Shown here: positions 59,451 to 64,000 of the stretch, piece by piece
How positions within the stretch are numbered: the first letter of the stretch is position 1
Layout: the number at the start of each line of letters is the position of its first letter
Source: Microvirga sp. VF16
GTDB lineage: Bacteria > Pseudomonadota > Alphaproteobacteria > Rhizobiales > Beijerinckiaceae
Length of the DNA stretch: 64,000 bases
Direction of reading: 5' to 3'
Assembly (NCBI RefSeq): GCF_016864375.1
Contig: NZ_CP069356.1
Location: 868,001-932,000 of the forward strand
Translations under genes and position numbers: made by a program
Notes under the pieces: model-generated
Told to the model about the DNA's origin: nothing
What the model saw: the letters and a program-made list of their open reading frames with translations, nothing else
Databases searched by the model: none

Positions 59451-61022
59451 ATGCCCCAGGACGACCTTCACGACCAACCGCTGGGCGCCGTGCCGAGCGC
59501 GACGACATCGGAAGCCTTGAACGTGCTAGGTTCGGACGGGCTTGCCCCGCCGCTCGGCGACATGAGCGCCGAGGAGTTCCGGCACTACGGCCGTTCCGTC
59601 GTCGACTATATCGCCAACTACTTCGAGCGCGTCGAACGGTTTTCCGTCCTCGCCAAGGTCGAGCCGGGCGCGCTCATTGCGAGACTCCCGACCGAACCGC
59701 CGGAAACCGGCGAGCCGATGGAGGCGATCATCGCCGATGTCGACCGCCTCATCGTGCCGGCGCTCACGCATTGGAGCCATCCGGGCTTCTTCGCCTACTT
59801 CGCCACCTCCACCTCGGCCCCCGGCATTTTCGGGGAGATGCTCTCGGCCGCGTTCGACGCGAAGGCGCTGCTCTGGCGCGCGGCTCCCGCCACGCAGGAA
59901 CTCGAGGAGGTCACCCTCGCGTGGCTGCGCCAGATGATCGGCCTGCCCGAGGCCTTCTCGGGGATCATCTACGACACCGCCTCGGTGTCGATCCTTCACG
60001 CCATCGCCGCTGCACGCGAGGGCCTCAATCTGCGCGTGCGCGAGGATGGCATGAGCGGACGCCCGGACCTGCCGCTGCTGCGCGTCTACGCGTCCGAGCA
60101 AGCCCACTCGTCTGTCGAGAAAGGTGTCATCACGCTCGGCCTCGGCCAGCGGTCCTTGCGCAAAATCCCCACGGATGCCGAGTTCCGCATGGACCCGGCC
60201 GCGCTGGCCCGCGCCGTTGCGGAGGACAGGGCTGCCGGCCATCTCCCCTTCTGCGTCGTCGCCACCGTCGGGACGACCTCGACGGCGAGCATCGATCCTG
60301 TGCCGGCCATCGCCGACATTTGCGGGCGCGAGCGGCTCTGGCTGCACGTCGATGCCGCTTATGCAGGCTCGGCCGCGGTCGTTCCGGAACTGCGCCACAT
60401 CCTCGACGGCAGCGAGCGGGCGGACTCGCTCGTGCTCAACCCGCACAAGTGGCTGATGACGCCCTTCGACCTGTCCGTGTTGTACACGCGGCGGATGGAG
60501 GTGCTGCACCGCGCCTTCTCGCTCGTGCCCGAGTACCTGCGCACGCTCGACCAGGAGCAGGAGGCCGTCCGCAACCACTCCGAATACGGCATCCAGCTCG
60601 GGCGCCGCTTCCGTGCCCTCAGATTCTGGATGGTCCTGCGCTACTTCGGTCGCGACGGTCTCGCTGCACGCATCCGCGAGCACTGCCGCCTCGCACGGCT
60701 GTTCGCCTCGTGGGTCGAATCCACGCCGGGTTGGGAACTGCTCGCACCAGTTCCCTTGAGCCTCGTCTGCTTCCGTGCCTGCCCGCCCCATGACGGTGAG
60801 GCTGCCGATGAGCGCGCTGCGCGCCTCGACCGCCTGAACGAGCAGATCATGCATGCCGTCAATGCGTCCGGCGAGGCGTTCCTCTCGCACACGAAGCTCC
60901 ACGACCGCTTCACCCTGCGCCTCGCGGTCGGCAACATCCGCACCACCGAGGCACACGTCGCACGCGTGTGGCAGCTCCTGCGGGACGCATGCGACCGGCT
61001 CGCCCCCGCCGACGGGGCTTGA
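59451..61022 (+). CDS. PLP-dependent group II decarboxylase (aromatic amino acid type), 523 aa
   Basis: Likely decarboxylates an aromatic L-amino acid such as tryptophan, tyrosine or DOPA. N-terminal helices YGRSVVDYIANYFERVERFS and WSHPGFFAYFATSTSAPGIF are typical of this family. PLP site: VDAAYAGSAAVVPELRHILD and the lysine in SLVLNPHKWLMTPFDLSVLY. The C-terminal half is complete. GGAGGCG precedes ATG 59451; the upstream frame of 32 codons has no ribosome site. Followed after 46 bases by a DUF6894 gene. Substrate cannot be told from sequence. Confidence 0.9.
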   Translation: MPQDDLHDQPLGAVPSATTSEALNVLGSDGLAPPLGDMSAEEFRHYGRSVVDYIANYFERVERFSVLAKVEPGALIARLPTEPPETGEPMEAIIADVDRLIVPALTHWSHPGFFAYFATSTSAPGIFGEMLSAAFDAKALLWRAAPATQELEEVTLAWLRQMIGLPEAFSGIIYDTASVSILHAIAAAREGLNLRVREDGMSGRPDLPLLRVYASEQAHSSVEKGVITLGLGQRSLRKIPTDAEFRMDPAALARAVAEDRAAGHLPFCVVATVGTTSTASIDPVPAIADICGRERLWLHVDAAYAGSAAVVPELRHILDGSERADSLVLNPHKWLMTPFDLSVLYTRRMEVLHRAFSLVPEYLRTLDQEQEAVRNHSEYGIQLGRRFRALRFWMVLRYFGRDGLAARIREHCRLARLFASWVESTPGWELLAPVPLSLVCFRACPPHDGEAADERAARLDRLNEQIMHAVNASGEAFLSHTKLHDRFTLRLAVGNIRTTEAHVARVWQLLRDACDRLAPADGA

Positions 61023-61068
61023 GGCAGTTTCACGTCAGTGGCCGTGACGGTGGGATGAGGAGGGCCTG

Positions 61069-61287
61069 ATGCCCCGCTACTTTTTCCATCTCAGACTAGG
61101 CTTCCGAATTGTCGCCCGCGATGGTGTCGGCCATGACTGTCCCGATGATGCGGCTGCGCAGGAGTTCGCGCGGCTCGGCACCGGGCTCTTTGTCCTGGAC
61201 CCGTTCCTGCCCAGTCTGTTCGAGCAATACTGTTTCGAGGTCGTCACCGACGATGGAGTGATCGTCTCACCATCCGGGGCAGAATGA
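61069..61287 (+). CDS. DUF6894-family protein, 72 aa
   Basis: Begins directly at the family motif PRYFFHLRLGFRIVARDGVG, then HDCPDDAAAQEFARLGTGLF, and ends VVTDDGVIVSPSGAE. It lacks the central helix spacing of the other two copies in the window, so it is a distant member. GAGGAGG lies before ATG 61069. Function unknown. Confidence 0.7.
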   Translation: MPRYFFHLRLGFRIVARDGVGHDCPDDAAAQEFARLGTGLFVLDPFLPSLFEQYCFEVVTDDGVIVSPSGAE

Positions 61288-61494
61288 GATGATGTCCCCG
61301 ATCCGGATCCCAGTCGTCCGCCCGGTGGCCCCTTCGCCTACCGCTCAGCGACGCCGTTCTGCTCGGCCACCGTACAGGCGACTGCGTTGACCGGGATGGC
61401 GGCAAAGCGTCGTTGGGCGCGGATCGTGGCCACTAACGGCACCTGCTTACGAAGAGATGGTCGCCACAATTGTATGGCGGCTCCCCTTATTAAT

Positions 61495-61890
61495 TCATTC
61501 AGTCGGCTCAGGCCGGACGCTCGGCCGCAACGGCAGTGCCCTCGCCGCCTCCAGCACGAGGCTGACTGCCGACGCCAGTTCGATCTCATCGAATTCGAAG
61601 CACCCGCAGCTGTCGATGGATTCGTGGCCTGCAACGGAGAAGACCTCCAGCCAGAATGGCGGTATGCCAGATGCGACGCTGTCCGGTGGAAGTTCGGTGA
61701 GCCGCACCTCAAGCGCTCCCAATCGCATTACCATGACGGCTCGAGAGCCGTCGGCATTGTCCGGCCGCAACATAAGCTGGATGTAGGCCCTGATGATCCG
61801 TTGCTCAATTTCGTCGGTATAGAGGTCCAACGAAAGAAAGCTCTCATCCCAGCATGCGGCGCGTTGCGCCGCTCCTTGCTTAGATGTCAT
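61495..61890 (-). CDS. hypothetical protein, 131 aa
   Basis: A soluble protein with several strands and a final helix (AVMVMRLGALEVRLTELPPD, PFWLEVFSVAGHESIDSCGC, ELASAVSLVLEAARALPLRP). GGAGA precedes ATG 61890. No recognised family. Next upstream gene on the same strand is the receiver-like gene. Confidence 0.55.
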   Translation of the reverse strand: MTSKQGAAQRAACWDESFLSLDLYTDEIEQRIIRAYIQLMLRPDNADGSRAVMVMRLGALEVRLTELPPDSVASGIPPFWLEVFSVAGHESIDSCGCFEFDEIELASAVSLVLEAARALPLRPSVRPEPTE

Positions 61891-61959
61891 ATGCGTCTCC
61901 TAAAAATCGCCCTGCTTTAATGACCTATCTCCGGGTCATCCGTGTCAGTTGGCGCCTTC

Positions 61960-62478
61960 CTATGCGGCAAGGCTCTGCGGGTCAGCGCTAACGGGTTCGA
62001 CCGGGGCTTGGGGGTGCGCCGACACGGTGATGTGGCGGGCAGCGTCCAGTACGGTCGCCGCTGTCGGTTCCTTCAAGACGATGTCTCCCTGCGCAGAGTA
62101 CCCAACCTCGCGCGCACCGATGATCGTGGGCCGGTCGGGATGGTTATCGCGATGCTGGTCGGCCAGGATCCAGCCGTCGATCAGGCCTGGCAGGATGGCC
62201 CGGGTGTAGAGCCAATCGATCGGGCGCCGCCAGTCGCGAAGAAGGCGAAAGGCCTGTTCCCCTGTGGTGGCGGTCATCACGTCGAAACCAGCCTCGTGGA
62301 GCAATAGGGCCAGGCTGCTTTGAAAGTCGGCATCGGTCTCGACGATCAGGATGCGCTCGCCCAACGGGCCGCGTGCGGCTTCTCTCCTGACGTTGGAGTT
62401 GCCGATGCTAGGCTGGTACAGTTCGGCAGGTTCATCCTGCCCGTCAGCGAACTCATGATGGATTGCTGAACTGTTCAT
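61960..62478 (-). CDS. receiver-like protein lacking the phosphoacceptor Asp, 172 aa
   Basis: Residues about 40-155 have the receiver fold: RILIVETDADFQSSLALLLH (acidic pair Glu/Asp), EAGFDVMTATTGEQAFRLLR, WLYTRAILPGLIDGWILADQ and VGYSAQGDIVLKEPTAATVL with the conserved Lys. At the phosphorylation site, where TD is expected, the sequence is TR (LYTRAILPG). So it probably cannot be phosphorylated in the usual way. No output domain is attached. It lies 101 bases downstream of the DUF3095 gene on the same strand. Confidence 0.8.
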   Translation of the reverse strand: MNSSAIHHEFADGQDEPAELYQPSIGNSNVRREAARGPLGERILIVETDADFQSSLALLLHEAGFDVMTATTGEQAFRLLRDWRRPIDWLYTRAILPGLIDGWILADQHRDNHPDRPTIIGAREVGYSAQGDIVLKEPTAATVLDAARHITVSAHPQAPVEPVSADPQSLAA

Positions 62479-62579
62479 TCTAGGTTTCCCGTTGGTGCAC
62501 TTGGCACCTCAAAAACGGCAGCGCACCAGCAGTTATTGTGGAAGTCCGAACCTTCAGGATGGAGGCTTGCGGCACCGCC

Positions 62580-63641
62580 TCAGGCGGACATCGCGGTCTT
62601 CTCGCCGGCACCCGCGACCATTAGGATTTCACCTGCCTCCATCATCTCGGCGGCCTTGGCGTACCCACCGCCCATTCCGTCGAGAAAATGCAAATGCGAC
62701 TCCGGCCTGCCGGACGGCACAAGACAGGTCATGAGGGCGTGAGACTGGCGGTGCAGCCCGAAGTTGATCTCGCCACGAGCCTTCGCCGCAATGAGGATGG
62801 CCTCAGCCGCATCGATTTGTTCGCGTGTGCAGTCGAGCGTCAGACGCAACCCATCGTCGTATTTGCGATAGTCCGAGTTTGCGATGACGCTCGACCAATT
62901 CCCCGAACCTAGATTCATCTCCTTGCCCTTTTGGAACGCCATTTCCACCGGGACAGGGTGAGATTGGCGTGGAGCTGCGTCGAGGACCGCAAGCACCTGC
63001 CTGGCAAGCGCAGAGAAGACCTTTGGGTTGGTATGATCATGCGGCTCGACTAGGAGCGACAGGATCTCGCCGTGCTGGCTCCGGAGAGGCGTCCACTCGC
63101 AGGTCAGACCGGTTAGGTCCAGCTGCACCGTGTACCTTCTCGGCTTTACCAGATACCGCCCGTTCTTGATCTGCCGTTCCGCCCATCTCAATCCGCCCCC
63201 GGAGAACATCGCATAGGTCGCGTCGTCCGAGGCCGCGTATCGCGCTATTCTCACGTCGTGCCCGTGGGATCGGATCTCGCTCACGGACAGCAAACCGACG
63301 CGGAGGATCAGACCGAGACGGGTTGCCGCAAGACCCGCAACCTGCCGCATTACCGAGTTCGCGACCATGAAGCCCTGAGGCGGCAATGCAAACGCCGCTC
63401 CGTCGCCGCGGAACACAAACGGGAAGTCGAACGCACCCCAGGCATTGCCCAAGGCAGCAATGATAGAGGCTCCGGCGTAGTTGACGTCCTTGTAACGTCC
63501 CGCGCTGATTGCCAACGTCGAGTCGACAACGTCCGTTATGCCGATGATCCAGTCATCCGGCAGTGGCTCGTAGATGGATGGATCGAGCACGGTCGAGAAC
63601 TCACGATACGCTGGGGGGCGGTGTGCGCGGCTATTAATCAT
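62580..63641 (-). CDS. DUF3095 protein with nucleotide-cyclase-like fold, 353 aa
   Basis: The N-terminal half resembles class III nucleotidyl cyclases: WIIGITDVVDSTLAISAGRY with a metal-type Asp, and PFVFRGDGAAFALPPQGFMV with a second Asp in GDG. RYTVQLDLTGLTCEWTPLRS and the C-terminal GEINFGLHRQSHALMTCLVP are family features. Enzyme activity has not been established for the family to my knowledge. The adjacent receiver-like gene on the same strand may be its partner. Confidence 0.8.
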   Translation of the reverse strand: MINSRAHRPPAYREFSTVLDPSIYEPLPDDWIIGITDVVDSTLAISAGRYKDVNYAGASIIAALGNAWGAFDFPFVFRGDGAAFALPPQGFMVANSVMRQVAGLAATRLGLILRVGLLSVSEIRSHGHDVRIARYAASDDATYAMFSGGGLRWAERQIKNGRYLVKPRRYTVQLDLTGLTCEWTPLRSQHGEILSLLVEPHDHTNPKVFSALARQVLAVLDAAPRQSHPVPVEMAFQKGKEMNLGSGNWSSVIANSDYRKYDDGLRLTLDCTREQIDAAEAILIAAKARGEINFGLHRQSHALMTCLVPSGRPESHLHFLDGMGGGYAKAAEMMEAGEILMVAGAGEKTAMSA

Positions 63642-63769
63642 CGAGCATTCTCCAGATCGGCTTGCACCAGCAAACGAGGTCCACGCCGTGCCGATGAGGC
63701 GCAGGTCTCCGCTGCGCCTCGTCCGAGGGGAACCGGGCCTGCCTGGGTGGCGGGCCCGGCCGATCCGGT

Positions 63770-64000
63770 TTAGAGCAGATTGGTCTCGACGTTGATGTTG
63801 CCGTGCGTCGCCTTGGAGTACGGGCAGATCTCGTGGGCCGCATCGATCAGCGTCTGCGCGACCTCGCGCTCGATCCCCGGTACGCTGACGTTGAGGCGGG
63901 CCTGCAGGAAGTAGGCGCTGCCGTCGCGGACCAAATCGATCTCGGCATCGACCGTCGGCAGGGTCGGGAAGGTGATCTTCCGTTGGGCGGCGGCCAGCTC
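63770..64000 (-). CDS. ohr: organic hydroperoxide resistance protein Ohr, 3' part only
   Basis: The last 77 codons of an Ohr-type OsmC protein; the 5' part lies beyond the window. The second redox Cys is in HEICPYSKATHGNINV, the signature ending of Ohr, and the protein closes VETNLL. It reduces organic hydroperoxides with lipoyl donors. The peroxidatic Cys would be in the missing part. An OhrR regulator, if any, would be outside the window. Confidence 0.92.
   Translation of the reverse strand, partial: ELAAAQRKITFPTLPTVDAEIDLVRDGSAYFLQARLNVSVPGIEREVAQTLIDAAHEICPYSKATHGNINVETNLL

Noticed and set aside
59526..60956. 476-codon minus-strand frame opposite the decarboxylase
   Set aside because: Mirror frame of the PLP decarboxylase, no domain seen.
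1..64000. CRISPR arrays, tRNA and rRNA genes
   Set aside because: Looked for regular spaced repeats and tRNA arm motifs while reading; none convincing. A tRNA scan would settle it.

Overview
The window is high-GC DNA from an alphaproteobacterium of the order Hyphomicrobiales, most like the Methylobacteriaceae (a Microvirga- or Methylobacterium-type genome). The reasons are the NadQ-type NAD regulator before nadABC, the 529-residue isocitrate lyase, the CysHDN/CysJIG sulfur cluster, CarD, dodecin, several DUF6894 proteins and many small stress-type proteins. The genus is inferred from gene content, not from a marker gene. No rRNA, tRNA or CRISPR array was found.

Layout. 0.4-4.2 kb: small unknown genes, the end of a dead FAD oxidoreductase, a protein that is 40% methionine, and an intact IS701-like insertion sequence. 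4.2-8.3 kb: a cupin-type XRE regulator divergent from a three-gene ABC importer of the sulfonate/nitrate/taurine class. 8.4-12.4 kb: a GGDEF-EAL protein, a QueD-like protein without the catalytic cysteine, a PACE efflux gene broken by one stop codon, and folE. 12.4-25.7 kb: an accessory-looking stretch of short genes (cytochrome c, CarD, WGR, CYTH, SWIB, DUF6894, ParB-like) with long gaps and decayed gene copies. 25.8-29 kb: aceA and dodecin. 29.3-33.9 kb: nadQ and the nadABC operon with three operator-like palindromes. 34.9-51.9 kb: a large sulfur-assimilation region: sulfate importer (sbp-cysT-cysW-cysA), peroxiredoxin, OsmC and sulfurtransferase genes, metZ, cysH-cysD-cysN, a DecR-like Lrp/AsnC regulator and cysJ-cysI-cysG. 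52-58.5 kb: a mobile-element graveyard with two IS5-type elements (one frameshifted), two IS6-type stubs, a frameshifted corA and two tandem tyrosine recombinases. 58.7-64 kb: GFA protein, aromatic amino acid decarboxylase, DUF6894, a receiver domain without its phosphoacceptor Asp, DUF3095, and the 3' part of an Ohr gene.

How the genes work together. Sulfate is imported by Sbp-CysTWA, activated to APS by CysDN, reduced directly to sulfite by the cysteine-rich CysH, reduced to sulfide by CysJ/CysI with CysG-made siroheme, and fixed into homocysteine by MetZ. A 16-bp inverted repeat of the form GTTCTTWAWAAMGAAC occurs before cysH, before cysJ, between sbp and the peroxiredoxin gene, and before the sulfonate-type importer. 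This points to one sulfur regulon, most simply governed by the Lrp-family gene lying between the cysH and cysJ operators. The nad operon has its own palindromes beside its own regulator.
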